Origin: Smithella sp.
GTDB taxonomy: Bacteria > Desulfobacterota > Syntrophia > Syntrophales > Smithellaceae
NCBI GenBank assembly: GCA_017993615.1
Contig: JAGOMJ010000025.1
Location: 1 to 32,898, forward strand
Length of the DNA stretch: 32,898 nucleotides
Reading direction: 5' to 3'
Shown here: piece after piece, positions 23,854-32,323 of the stretch
How the letters are laid out: every line of letters begins with the position of its first letter
Numbering within the stretch: position 1 is the first letter of the stretch
Notes under the pieces: model-generated
Databases searched by the model: none
Told to the model about the DNA's origin: nothing
Seen by the model: only the letters and a program-made list of their open reading frames with translations
Translations under genes and position numbers: made by a program

Positions 23854-26800
23854 TTAAGACATTTGATAATTTTTGTCCCGAAATAATCTCAGGCAGGCTT
23901 TGACCACCTCGGCGTCATAGAGAGTGCCCGCATTATCTTCAATTTCCGCAAGCGCCATTTCAAGCGCCAGCGCCGGTCTGTAGGGACGGTACGATATCAT
24001 GGCCTCCACCACATCGGCAACGGCGAGAATACGGGACTCGATGAGAATTTCGTCATTCTTCAGTCCCAAAGGATATCCCGAACCATCCATGCGTTCATGG
24101 TGTTGATAAACAATATCGGCCAAAGGCCAGGGCGATTCAACTTCTTTCATGATGTCATAACTGTAGCGGGGATGATTTTTCACAAAAGAAAATTCGATAT
24201 CACTGAGAATCGCGGGTTTACAGAGAATTTCTGCCGGAACCGAAATTTTCCCGATATCATGAATGGCGCTGGCCATTCGTATCGCCTCAATTTTATCCTG
24301 AGGAAGTTTCATTTCCGTGGCAATAGCACGGGCCAAATCGGCAACCCGTCTTTGATGGCCGGCCATGTAAGGATCTTTTGCCTCTGATGCCGTCCCCAGG
24401 ACCTGAATGGTTATTTTGATGGATTGACGCAGACTTTCCAGCGTTTCATTCAGTCTGTTTTCCGCTCGTCTGCGAAGCGTTATATCCTCATAAATCACCT
24501 GGGACTGTTTCTGGCCGTTCCAGAAAATTTCCTTGCGGAAAACATGCAGATGGCGGATTTCTCCGTCCTTTCTGATAATGCTGATTTCATATTCGGACGG
24601 ACCGAACTGGCCCTTCAGCCGTTTCTTCTTTCTTTCTTTGAACGCTTCGAACGTCTCAGGCGTATAGCGCTCCTGCAGCGGCGTGTTCTGCAATTCCTCT
24701 TTGCTGTCATACCCGTACATGTCCAGGATAGCCCTGTTGGCATAAAGCGTTTTTCCTTCAACCGTCGAAATACGGACACCGAGCGGAGAGTCATCGAGAG
24801 AATGACGGAAATTTTCTTCGCTTTTCCGCAGAGCATCTTCCATTTGCTTGCGTTCATTAATATTCCTGCTGACCCCCAGAAGGGACAACGGTTTGCCTTT
24901 GTCATCTCTGATTAAACTGAAATTGCATTCTCCCCAGACGGTTTGGCCGTTTTTACAGCAAAACTCAAGTTCCAGAGACCGCTCCAAAACATAATCCGGA
25001 GGAGCTCCCAGAGCTTTAGGCATTTCAATGGCAAAGAAATCCATCGCCGCCTGGAAAGATTGTACGGTCAAAAATTTGTCGAGAGAGAATTTTTTGAAGT
25101 CTTCAAGCGAATAACCCATTAACCTTTCAACAGAGGGGCTGATATAATTGATTTTCAGGTTCAGATCCATCAGCCACACGTAATCTTTCATATTATCCGC
25201 CAGCAGACGATATTTTGCTTCACTTTGCCTGATGAGTTCCTCCGACCGTTTTCTCGCGGTGATGTCGTGCATATTGACAATGGCGGCTTCCACGACATGA
25301 TCCTTGACCAAATTGCTGGCCGTGACTTCAAACGTCCGCCAGCTTCCGTTTTTATGATGCAACCGTATTTCGCCTTTCTGCACAGGCGCTTGGATATTGT
25401 GGAAAAGTTTCCCCGCAGCATCAGCGACGATTTGCGCATCATCCGGATGAACCAGGTCATATCCCGATGCCCCCAGCCTTTCTTCAACACGGTATCCGAG
25501 TATCTTTTCAACAGCCGGATTTTCGTAAGTGATCCTTCCTCGCGTGTCGGCAATAATAATGATGTCGGACGATTGTTCCGTAACAGATTTGAATAACTGC
25601 CTTTCGCGGTGCAGCTTTTCCTGCACCTGTTTGCGTTCGGTAATATCCCGGACAATTCCTCTGAAACCTATCGGGGTGCCTGCAACATCCTTCAGCAGAA
25701 AGACAAAACCTTCGATATCTCTTTTGGCGCCGTCTTTTCTTATGATCTGCCATTCCAGATTTGTTACCGGCTGATCCGTTTCGTAAATACGATTAAAAAC
25801 AATATAAAGCGCTTTTGAATTTTTTTCGTCCATATACTGACGGTTTTTCATTCCCGTCATTTCCTCGCGGGAATAGCCGAAATGCCGGCAGGTGGCATCG
25901 TTGAAAAAAGTAAAATTGCCGGAAAGGTCGACTTCAAAATACCCTTCCTCCATGTTCTCAAGAATGGTCCGGTATTTTTCCTCGCTCCGGCGCAGCGATT
26001 CTTCCGCTTTTTTGCGCTCCGTAATGTCAATCCCCATACCCACCACAAAAGGCTTCCCGTCGTGATGCAGAAGATTGCCCGAAAGCAAATACGGTGTTAC
26101 AGAACCGTTTTTGGAAAGAACCGGCATTTCAAAGGCGATATGGCCTGTTCTTTGAAATTCCTCGAACTTGGCCAATAAAAAATCTTTCTGGTGTTCCGAT
26201 ATCAAAGCCGACGGTCTCATTTGGCCGAGTTCCTCATCCGAATATCCGGAAACAGCGGAAAAGGTTTTGTTCCATCTGAAGAAAGTCATACTGGCGGTAT
26301 CAAACATGAAGAAAGGGACCGTCAGACTGTCCAGTACGGAACGGTTGAAATCGATTTCTTTACAAACCTGCTCTTCCGCCCGTTTGCGTTCGGCAATGTC
26401 GCGGACGGTTCCGATGATTCCTATCGCATTATTGTCTTGATCTCTTAAGAACGTTATCTTGTTTTCCACCCATATCGTTGATCCATCCTTGCGGATATGC
26501 TGATATTCAAGAACCCGCGATCTTTTCAAATCCCGGTCGGGCCGCTTTTCTATTTCCATCTCCTCAGCCAGCATCTCCATGAACCAGGCGAGCGTTTCAG
26601 GATCAACAAGATTCTCCACTTTCATGGTCATCAATTCTTCTGCCGTGTATCCAAGAAGATGATACGTGGAAGGACTGGCATACGTATAATTGAAATTCAT
26701 GTCGATGGTGAAGATGACGTCGGTCAGATTTTCTGCCAGCAGACGGTACTTGGCCTCACTTTTCTCAAACTGTTCTTTGATCTTCTTTTTATCGGTGACA

Positions 26801-27366
26801 TCCTGGGTCTGTGTGAGAACATACAACTCCTGTCCGATGGTCACCAGTGCGGCGGCCACATTTCCCCAGTGAACGTTGCCGTTTCTGTCACGAAACCGCA
26901 ATTGAAAATCCGTCACGGTGCCTTTTTCAAGAAGTTCCCGAACCAGTGCGTCGCGTTCGGCCATATCCACCCAGAGATTGATTTCCGAAGAGGTGCGTCC
27001 GATGAGTTCTTCGCGGCGGTATCCCAGAAAATTACTGTAAACCTCGTTGACTTCAACATAGCGGCCATCCTGCAGGCTGGATATGCAGATCCCGATCGGA
27101 CTATATTTGAACGCCAGCGCGTATTTTTCTTCAGGGCCGCAAAAAGACTCCTTCCCGTTTTTATGTCCGGCCGTCTTTGGGGACGCGCCGCTGATCGCCG
27201 GTTTGTCTTTCTGCGGCATCCTGCGGGTATCCTGCGAAACCTTCCTCTTTAATCCGGAAGGGTTGACCTCTCTGGACTTGGATTTTTTTCCCAACGTCTT
27301 GGTACTGTCAGGGAGAGAGAGTAAGGCGTTAACGTTTTTATCTTCTTTACCGTCCTTGCTTTCCAT
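23854..27366 (-). CDS. Seven-PAS sensor with C-terminal HD-GYP phosphodiesterase domain
   Basis: A 1170-residue cytoplasmic protein with no signal peptide or membrane helix. After a basic, low-complexity N-terminus (about 75 residues) there are seven consecutive PAS/PAC units between about 80 and 970, each ending in a 'DITERK'-type linker. The C-terminus (about 985-1165) is an HD-GYP domain with 'AIHDIGK' and 'HHERMDGSGYPLG', both catalytic signatures intact. HD-GYP enzymes hydrolyse cyclic di-GMP (some cGAMP); PAS units sense ligands, redox state or light. There is no GGDEF or kinase domain, so the output is second-messenger breakdown. ATG 27366 has an AGGAGAAGGA site just upstream. Which signals it senses cannot be read from the sequence. 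Confidence 0.95.
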   Translation of the reverse strand: MESKDGKEDKNVNALLSLPDSTKTLGKKSKSREVNPSGLKRKVSQDTRRMPQKDKPAISGASPKTAGHKNGKESFCGPEEKYALAFKYSPIGICISSLQDGRYVEVNEVYSNFLGYRREELIGRTSSEINLWVDMAERDALVRELLEKGTVTDFQLRFRDRNGNVHWGNVAAALVTIGQELYVLTQTQDVTDKKKIKEQFEKSEAKYRLLAENLTDVIFTIDMNFNYTYASPSTYHLLGYTAEELMTMKVENLVDPETLAWFMEMLAEEMEIEKRPDRDLKRSRVLEYQHIRKDGSTIWVENKITFLRDQDNNAIGIIGTVRDIAERKRAEEQVCKEIDFNRSVLDSLTVPFFMFDTASMTFFRWNKTFSAVSGYSDEELGQMRPSALISEHQKDFLLAKFEEFQRTGHIAFEMPVLSKNGSVTPYLLSGNLLHHDGKPFVVGMGIDITERKKAEESLRRSEEKYRTILENMEEGYFEVDLSGNFTFFNDATCRHFGYSREEMTGMKNRQYMDEKNSKALYIVFNRIYETDQPVTNLEWQIIRKDGAKRDIEGFVFLLKDVAGTPIGFRGIVRDITERKQVQEKLHRERQLFKSVTEQSSDIIIIADTRGRITYENPAVEKILGYRVEERLGASGYDLVHPDDAQIVADAAGKLFHNIQAPVQKGEIRLHHKNGSWRTFEVTASNLVKDHVVEAAIVNMHDITARKRSEELIRQSEAKYRLLADNMKDYVWLMDLNLKINYISPSVERLMGYSLEDFKKFSLDKFLTVQSFQAAMDFFAIEMPKALGAPPDYVLERSLELEFCCKNGQTVWGECNFSLIRDDKGKPLSLLGVSRNINERKQMEDALRKSEENFRHSLDDSPLGVRISTVEGKTLYANRAILDMYGYDSKEELQNTPLQERYTPETFEAFKERKKKRLKGQFGPSEYEISIIRKDGEIRHLHVFRKEIFWNGQKQSQVIYEDITLRRRAENRLNETLESLRQSIKITIQVLGTASEAKDPYMAGHQRRVADLARAIATEMKLPQDKIEAIRMASAIHDIGKISVPAEILCKPAILSDIEFSFVKNHPRYSYDIMKEVESPWPLADIVYQHHERMDGSGYPLGLKNDEILIESRILAVADVVEAMISYRPYRPALALEMALAEIEDNAGTLYDAEVVKACLRLFRDKNYQMS

Positions 27367-27443
27367 TCCTTCTCCTCACGCAAAGTCGTCTATACAGCCT
27401 CAATGTCCGCTCAAAATTCTATCGGATTGTTATAATGTGAATG

Positions 27444-27472
27444 AAGCTAAAGGAAGAATTTTAATAAGTCAA
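27444..27472 (-). promoter_or_regulatory. Possible promoter of the PAS/HD-GYP gene
   Basis: On the minus strand, TTGACT (27472-27467) is followed after 17 bases by TAGCTT (27449-27444). The -35 box is good and the -10 box poor. It would give a leader of about 70 bases. The 27367-27617 gap is AT-rich and holds no other gene that I can support. Confidence 0.35.
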
Positions 27473-27578
27473 TGTAAATATACGGAAGATATTCGCCCGT
27501 GTCTCATTAAAAGTTTGCCCACAGCTTTTTTATAAACAATGTTCTTTTATATATTATTAACCTATAATGAGCTGTCGA

Positions 27579-27597
27579 AAAATAAAAGCTTTATTTT
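27579..27597 (-). terminator. AT-rich palindrome downstream of carB
   Basis: AAAATAAA (27579-27586) and TTTATTTT (27590-27597) form a perfect 8-bp AT-only stem with a 3-base loop, 20 bases past the carB stop. The low stability makes termination uncertain, but it is the only hairpin I see there. Confidence 0.3.
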
Positions 27598-27617
27598 CTC
27601 AAATCGGAGCCTGATTC

Positions 27618-30600
27618 CTACTGAATTTCCGCGTGATAGCTCTGCAGGGATTTTGCCCGTCCGTGGCCCTGCTTCAGCGCTGCAATTCCCTTGACGGCCG
27701 CGACCGCTGCCGCGATGGTCGTGATATAAGGAATTTTATATTTAATGGCTGCTTTACGGATATAGGAATCATCATATTTGCTGAGGCGCCCGGCCGGTGT
27801 GTTAATCACCAGTTGAATTTCGCCGTTCTTGATGGCATCCACAATATTGGGCCTGCCCTCATGCATTTTAAGAATCTTTTCGGCCTCGATTCCGTTTTCT
27901 TTCAGAAACCTGTGCGTCCCCTCCGAGGCAAGAATTTGAAAACCGATTTTTTTAAACGCCCGCGCCGCTTCCAGCACGCCGCCCTTGTCTTTTTCTTCCA
28001 CCGTAATCAGAACGGTTCCCTCCGAGGGAAGGTTTTGCTGAGTCGCTTCCTGTGCCTTGTAATAAGCCAGGCCGAAAGAATCGGCCAGTCCCAGCACTTC
28101 GCCGGTGGACCGCATTTCCGGGCCCAGAACCGGGTCGACTTCCGGATACATGTTAAAGGGAAAAACGGCCTCCTTCACGCCGAAGTGACGGAACGTTTTG
28201 TTTTTCAGATTCAGATCCTTAAGCTTTTTGCCCAGCATGATTTGCGTGGCCAGACGCGCCATGGACACATTACAGACTTTGGAAACCAGTGGCACCGTGC
28301 GCGAGGCGCGGGGATTCGCCTCCAGAATGTAAACCACATCATTGGCGATGGCGTACTGTATGTTCATCAGGCCGATTACTCCGAATTCCACGGCAATTTT
28401 TTTTGTATAGTCATTGATAGTTTCAATGTGACGCAGCGGAATGCTCACCGGCGGAATGACACAGGCGGAATCGCCGGAATGAACACCGGCCAGCTCGATA
28501 TGTTCCATGACCGCCGGAACAAAAGCATCCGTGCCGTCCGAAATCGCGTCGGCTTCCGCTTCGATGGCGTTTTCCAGAAACTTGTCGATCAGAATCGGCC
28601 GCTCCGGCGTGACGCCGACTGCCGCGTTGACATAGCGTTTGAGCATTTCCTCATCATGTACGATCTCCATGCCGCGCCCGCCCAGCACGTAGGAGGGACG
28701 CACCATCAGCGGATAACCGATGTCACCGGCCACTTTCAGCGCCTGCTTGAGATTGCTGGCCATGCCGGATTTCGGCATGGGAATGCCCAGTTTATCCATC
28801 ATCATGCGGAAACGGTCGCGGTCTTCCGCCAGATCGATCGTCTCCGGCGATGTTCCGATAATTTTCACACCGGCTTTGGCCAGTTCCGCAGCGATGTTAA
28901 GCGGGGTCTGTCCGCCGAACTGCACAATCACCCCTTCCGGTTTTTCTTTCTCGTAGATGCTTAAAACATCTTCCACTGTCAGCGGTTCAAAATACAGTTT
29001 ATTGGAGGTGTCGTAATCCGTGGAAACCGTTTCCGGATTGCAGTTGACCATGATGGATTCGATACCTTCATCGCGCAGGGCAAATGCCGCGTGAACGCAG
29101 CAGTAGTCGAATTCAATACCCTGGCCGATTCGATTGGGCCCGCCGCCCAAAACCATTACCTTGCGATTCCCGGTTACAGGCACAGTATCCGGCGCGTTGT
29201 AGGTGGAAAAATAATACGCTGCATTTTCCACGCCGCTGACCGGTACGGCTTCCCAGGCTTCCGTTACGCCCAACGCCTGCCGCTGTTTGCGGATCGCCTC
29301 TTCCTCTTTGCCCAAAATCTGTGCCAGATATTTATCGGCAAAGCCGTCTTTTTTCGCCTGCGCCAGCAGCTCATCGGGCATCTTTTTCTTTTTATACTGA
29401 AGAATTCTTTCCTCCAGGCCGACCAGGTCCTTCATCTGCTCGATGAAATATTTTTTAATATGGGTTTTGGCGGACAGCGTCTCAACCGAAGCACCTTTGC
29501 GCAGGGCCTCATACATGATGAATTGCCGTTCGCTGGAGGGCTCGGAGAGCATTTCCATCAATTCATCCAACGATTTCGCGTTGAAGTCTTTAACAAATCC
29601 CAGGCCGTAACGTTTTTTCTCCAGCGACCGGATGGCTTTCTGTAACGCTTCCTTGTAATTTTTGCCGATGCTCATGACTTCGCCGACAGCGCGCATTTGC
29701 GTGCCCAGCTTGTCTTCCGAACCGGGGAATTTTTCAAAATCCCAGCGGGCGAATTTGACGACGACATAGTCGCCCGAGGGTGTGTATTTTTCCAGCGACC
29801 CGTCCCGCCAGTAGGGAATTTCATCCAGCGTCATTCCGGAAGCCAGAATGGAGGAAATCAGCGCAATGGGAAAACCCGTGGCTTTGGAGGCCAGCGCGGA
29901 GGAACGCGACGTACGCGGATTGATTTCGATGACGACCACGCGGTCTGTTTTGGGATCGTGCGCAAACTGCACATTGGTGCCGCCGATCACCTGGATGGCC
30001 TCGACGATTTTGTAGGAATAATCCTGAAGGCGTTTCTGCAATTCCGGAGTAATGGTCAGCATCGGCGCGGTGCAGTAGGAATCGCCGGTGTGCACGCCCA
30101 TCGCATCGACGTTTTCAATGAAGCAGACGGTGATCATCTGGTTTTTCGCGTCACGAACGACTTCCAGTTCCAGTTCCTCCCAACCGATGACCGATTCTTC
30201 AATCAGAATCTGGCCGATGAGGCTGGCCGAAATGCCGCGGCTGGCAATGAGGCGCAGCTCTTCCAGATTATAGACAATGCCGCCTCCGGTGCCGCCCATT
30301 GTGTAAGCCGGCCGGACCACGACAGGGTAACCCATTTTTGTGGCGATTTTTTCCGCTTCTTCAACGGAGGTGGCCGGTTCGCTTTTGGGCATATCGATGC
30401 CAAGTTTGTTCATCGTTTCCTTAAAGGCGATTCTGTCTTCGCCGCGCTCGATCGCATCAACCTGCACGCCGATAACTTTCACGTTATGTTTTTCCAGCAC
30501 GCCCTTTTTGTAAAGTTCCGACGTCAGATTAAGGCCGGTTTGTCCGCCCAGATTGGGCAGGATGGCGTCCGGTTTTTCGTTTTCAATAATTTCCGTTAAT

Positions 30601-30818
30601 GCCTGGATATTCAGAGGTTCTATATACGTCACATCCGCCATCCCCGGATCGGTCATGATGGTCGCCGGATTGGAATTCACCAGCACGATTTCATAACCGA
30701 GGTTTCGCAGCGCCTTGCACGCCTGCGTTCCCGAATAATCAAATTCACAGGCCTGTCCGATAACAATCGGGCCCGAACCGATGATCAAAACTTTTTTAAT
30801 ATCCGTTCTTTTTCCCAT
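27618..30818 (-). CDS. carB: Carbamoyl phosphate synthase large subunit
   Basis: A 1066-residue ammonia/ATP-dependent subunit that makes carbamoyl phosphate for arginine and pyrimidines. Seen: two repeated synthase halves, each with a pre-ATP-grasp domain ('GSGPIVIGQACEFDYSGTQA' and 'GGGPNRIGQGIEFDYCCVHA') and an ATP-grasp domain ('RPAYTMGGTGGG' and 'RPSYVLGGRGMEIV'), an oligomerisation domain between them, and a C-terminal MGS-like allosteric domain (about 930-1066, 'GFQILASEGTHRFLKENGIE'). Length is standard (about 1070). The small subunit carA is not adjacent; queF lies 23 bases upstream instead and probably shares the transcript. The stop is TAG at 27618-27620 on the minus strand. Confidence 0.98.
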   Translation of the reverse strand: MGKRTDIKKVLIIGSGPIVIGQACEFDYSGTQACKALRNLGYEIVLVNSNPATIMTDPGMADVTYIEPLNIQALTEIIENEKPDAILPNLGGQTGLNLTSELYKKGVLEKHNVKVIGVQVDAIERGEDRIAFKETMNKLGIDMPKSEPATSVEEAEKIATKMGYPVVVRPAYTMGGTGGGIVYNLEELRLIASRGISASLIGQILIEESVIGWEELELEVVRDAKNQMITVCFIENVDAMGVHTGDSYCTAPMLTITPELQKRLQDYSYKIVEAIQVIGGTNVQFAHDPKTDRVVVIEINPRTSRSSALASKATGFPIALISSILASGMTLDEIPYWRDGSLEKYTPSGDYVVVKFARWDFEKFPGSEDKLGTQMRAVGEVMSIGKNYKEALQKAIRSLEKKRYGLGFVKDFNAKSLDELMEMLSEPSSERQFIMYEALRKGASVETLSAKTHIKKYFIEQMKDLVGLEERILQYKKKKMPDELLAQAKKDGFADKYLAQILGKEEEAIRKQRQALGVTEAWEAVPVSGVENAAYYFSTYNAPDTVPVTGNRKVMVLGGGPNRIGQGIEFDYCCVHAAFALRDEGIESIMVNCNPETVSTDYDTSNKLYFEPLTVEDVLSIYEKEKPEGVIVQFGGQTPLNIAAELAKAGVKIIGTSPETIDLAEDRDRFRMMMDKLGIPMPKSGMASNLKQALKVAGDIGYPLMVRPSYVLGGRGMEIVHDEEMLKRYVNAAVGVTPERPILIDKFLENAIEAEADAISDGTDAFVPAVMEHIELAGVHSGDSACVIPPVSIPLRHIETINDYTKKIAVEFGVIGLMNIQYAIANDVVYILEANPRASRTVPLVSKVCNVSMARLATQIMLGKKLKDLNLKNKTFRHFGVKEAVFPFNMYPEVDPVLGPEMRSTGEVLGLADSFGLAYYKAQEATQQNLPSEGTVLITVEEKDKGGVLEAARAFKKIGFQILASEGTHRFLKENGIEAEKILKMHEGRPNIVDAIKNGEIQLVINTPAGRLSKYDDSYIRKAAIKYKIPYITTIAAAVAAVKGIAALKQGHGRAKSLQSYHAEIQ

Positions 30819-30841
30819 GGATTTTCCTTTTCCTCATAAGG

Positions 30842-31246
30842 TTATTTTTTATATTCCGCGTCAACGGTGATTCCGATGCCGCCGCGCACGGCAAATTCCG
30901 CGCTGACTTTGCACCAGCGGGGTTTCAGCGCTGCTACCAGATCATCCAGAATGATATTGGTGACATGTTCGTGGAAAACACCCTCATTACGGAAGGACCA
31001 TAAATACAGTTTCAGCGATTTGGATTCGACAATTTTTTTATCCGGTATGTATTGGATTTTAATTTTGGCAAAATCCGGCTGGCCCGTTTTGGGACAGACG
31101 CAGGTAAATTCTTCCGTCTGCAGGGTGACAACGTAGGCACGTTTTTCGTTGTGATTGGGAAATGTCTCCAGTTTGCGCACCGGCTTTGCCGCCTTTCCCA
31201 GCAGTGTTAATCCTGCAAAATCATTTTTCTTTTTTTCTTTGGGCAT
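30842..31246 (-). CDS. queF: NADPH-dependent 7-cyano-7-deazaguanine (preQ0) reductase
   Basis: A 134-residue enzyme of the tunnelling (T)-fold, short type I, that reduces preQ0 to preQ1 in queuosine synthesis for tRNA. Seen: the nucleophilic Cys in 'FTCVCPKTGQPDFA' and the family motif 'ESKSLKLYLWSFRNEGVFHE', which binds NADPH and substrate. Length matches type I QueF (about 120-165). The other queuosine genes (queC, queD, queE, tgt) are not in this window. It is probably the first gene of a queF-carB transcript. I looked upstream (31247-31390) for a preQ1 riboswitch and found no convincing one. Confidence 0.95.
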   Translation of the reverse strand: MPKEKKKNDFAGLTLLGKAAKPVRKLETFPNHNEKRAYVVTLQTEEFTCVCPKTGQPDFAKIKIQYIPDKKIVESKSLKLYLWSFRNEGVFHEHVTNIILDDLVAALKPRWCKVSAEFAVRGGIGITVDAEYKK

Positions 31247-31350
31247 GTTTTTGCCTTGGGTAAAAATGGTATATTCGTTTACCGAAAGTGGGTAATAATA
31301 TCAAGCATATTCGTCGGGAAAAAGAAAAAATGTCTATCTATCTGTTTTTT

Positions 31351-31363
31351 GTGATAGAATCAC
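31351..31363. promoter_or_regulatory. Palindrome overlapping a -10-like box
   Basis: GTGAT-AGA-ATCAC is a perfect 5-bp dyad around three bases, and TAGAAT (31355-31360), a good -10 hexamer, lies within it. It sits about 30 bases before the rubredoxin-like gene. A repressor bound here would block the promoter. The half-site resembles CRP/FNR-type TGTGA/TTGAT, but the spacing is shorter than the usual N4-N6. Confidence 0.35.
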
Positions 31364-31392
31364 CTTAACCCAGATAAGGAGAAAATACGGCA

Positions 31393-31575
31393 ATGACAGA
31401 GAACAAACAGCCTCTTCCCGAAAATACCTGGAAGTGTAGTAATTGCGGCAATACGGTGGTGCAAATTACACCACCGGAAACGTGTCCGGTTTGCAAACAG
31501 AAATGCGAATTTCTGAACGTAACCTGCTATCAGCCCGATTGCGGTTTTACGGGAATGGACAAAAGACTCAAATAA
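31393..31575 (+). CDS. Rubredoxin-like small metal-binding protein
   Basis: A 60-residue protein with an N-terminal Cys pair 'WKCSNCGNTV' and a second 'ETCPVCKQKC', giving a CxxC...CxxC rubredoxin-like or zinc-ribbon site, plus two extra Cys in 'VTCYQPDCGF'. Stand-alone rubredoxin-like knuckles of this length are common in strict anaerobes, where some carry electrons or add iron to rubrerythrin-type enzymes; a purely structural zinc site is equally possible. AAGGAG lies about ten bases before ATG 31393. It is transcribed away from queF and converges on the next gene through a shared terminator. Confidence 0.85.
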   Translation: MTENKQPLPENTWKCSNCGNTVVQITPPETCPVCKQKCEFLNVTCYQPDCGFTGMDKRLK

Positions 31576-31604
31576 TCTGCCGGATTTTTGTCCGGCAGAT
31601 TTTG
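31574..31604. terminator. Bidirectional terminator between convergent genes
   Basis: AATCTGCCGGA (31574-31584) and TCCGGCAGATT (31591-31601) form a perfect 11-bp stem with a 6-base loop. T residues follow on the plus strand (31602-31603, then GTTT), and a T-rich tract follows on the minus strand. The left arm begins inside the TAA stop of the rubredoxin-like gene. The minus-strand hypothetical gene ends 3 bases away. Confidence 0.85.
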
Positions 31605-31606
31605 TT

Positions 31607-31957
31607 TCATGACTGACCGGGGATGACGATCTTGGAAGCTTCCTCACGTTCCATTTCCTTGGCTTCGGCGATCATCGCCTGAACCGTTTTTTCAATGGCC
31701 ACCGGTAATTTTTCTGCAGCTTCGGCAAGCGTCTTTGCTCCTTCGATAAGACATTGAACAGGAATCGGACCGTTGGGCGACATCAACTGGGTCATACCGG
31801 TAAAAATCGGTTCGCGGCTGGTGTCAGGCGAGCCGTCCAGATTCACAGGATTGAGCCGCCTGATGGTGGCAAACGTCAGGTCGGTGAAAGCTTCTTCCTT
31901 ATAAAGGTTGTTGGTGTCTATCTTAATATCCGTCATTTTGGTTGAGCCGTTATTCAT
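31607..31957 (-). CDS. Small conserved hypothetical cytoplasmic protein
   Basis: A 116-residue soluble protein of unknown function. The start is very well supported: AGGAGGT (31969-31963 on the minus strand) lies five bases before the ATG, a near-perfect match to the anti-Shine-Dalgarno, suggesting high expression. Seen: an N-terminal beta-like region ('DLTFATIRRLNPVNLDGSPD'), a central 'PIFTGMTQLMSPNGPIPVQC', and a C-terminal long amphipathic helix ('GAKTLAEAAEKLPVAIEKTV', then 'MIAEAKEMEREEASK'). No signal or membrane segment. It is divergent from the DUF3141 gene. The helix is reminiscent of phasin-like coat proteins, but I cannot support that assignment. Confidence 0.8.
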   Translation of the reverse strand: MNNGSTKMTDIKIDTNNLYKEEAFTDLTFATIRRLNPVNLDGSPDTSREPIFTGMTQLMSPNGPIPVQCLIEGAKTLAEAAEKLPVAIEKTVQAMIAEAKEMEREEASKIVIPGQS

Positions 31958-32323
31958 TTTTTACCTCCTTTTCCTACAAGCTTTCTATGCACGGAAAAAA
32001 ACGGAAACTGTACGCTACGGCCTCCCCTTTTTTCGGATCATGACTCAAATCGGATGCAAGCTGACAATCAGTTATGTTAAAATAGGAAAAACTTCAATGA
32101 ATATTTTGACGCAATCAAGAACGAACGAATCCGGTTTCCTTCAATTCCCGCGCTACGGTTCATCCGGAAAAAAATTAAACCGGCATTGGCTTAAAATAAA
32201 TAAATTTAATAACTTATCCGGTTAATATTTCATTGACAACCCGGGGTGAGTTTCCTATACTGCTTGAAAGTGAGAGACAGATTTTTTATCATGATCACCT
32301 TAAAACATTCCTGAGAGAACAAA
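31958..32323. other. 366-base divergent intergenic region
   Basis: This gap separates the minus-strand hypothetical gene from the plus-strand DUF3141 gene. It is AT-rich and holds four scattered CCGG-centred words between about 32129 and 32222 (TCCGG or ACCGG), a strong plus-strand promoter at 32233-32261, and the ribosome binding site of the minus-strand gene. I found no reading frame in it that looks like a real gene, and no tRNA. Confidence 0.7.
32233..32261 (+). promoter_or_regulatory. Strong sigma-70-type promoter of the DUF3141 gene
   Basis: A consensus TTGACA (32233-32238) and TATACT (32256-32261) are separated by exactly 17 bases. Transcription would start near 32268, leaving a leader of about 55 bases. 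This is the best promoter match in the window. Confidence 0.85.

Noticed and set aside
26497..27252. A 251-codon open frame opposite the PAS/HD-GYP gene
   Set aside because: Antisense shadow of repeated PAS sequence, without a start signal or recognisable domain.
27633..28964. A 443-codon open frame opposite carB, with another of 300 codons at 29697-30599
   Set aside because: Both lie fully antisense to a well-conserved carB and have the His/Phe/Arg-rich composition typical of antisense frames.
31247..31390. Possible preQ1 riboswitch upstream of queF
   Set aside because: I looked for the short hairpin with an A-rich tail and a downstream pairing C-rich segment; only a 4-bp GGTA/TACC stem is present, which is not enough.
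31908..32225. A 105-codon frame spanning the gap before the DUF3141 gene
   Set aside because: It starts inside the minus-strand hypothetical gene, lacks a ribosome binding site, and the strong SD and promoter signals in this region serve the flanking genes instead.
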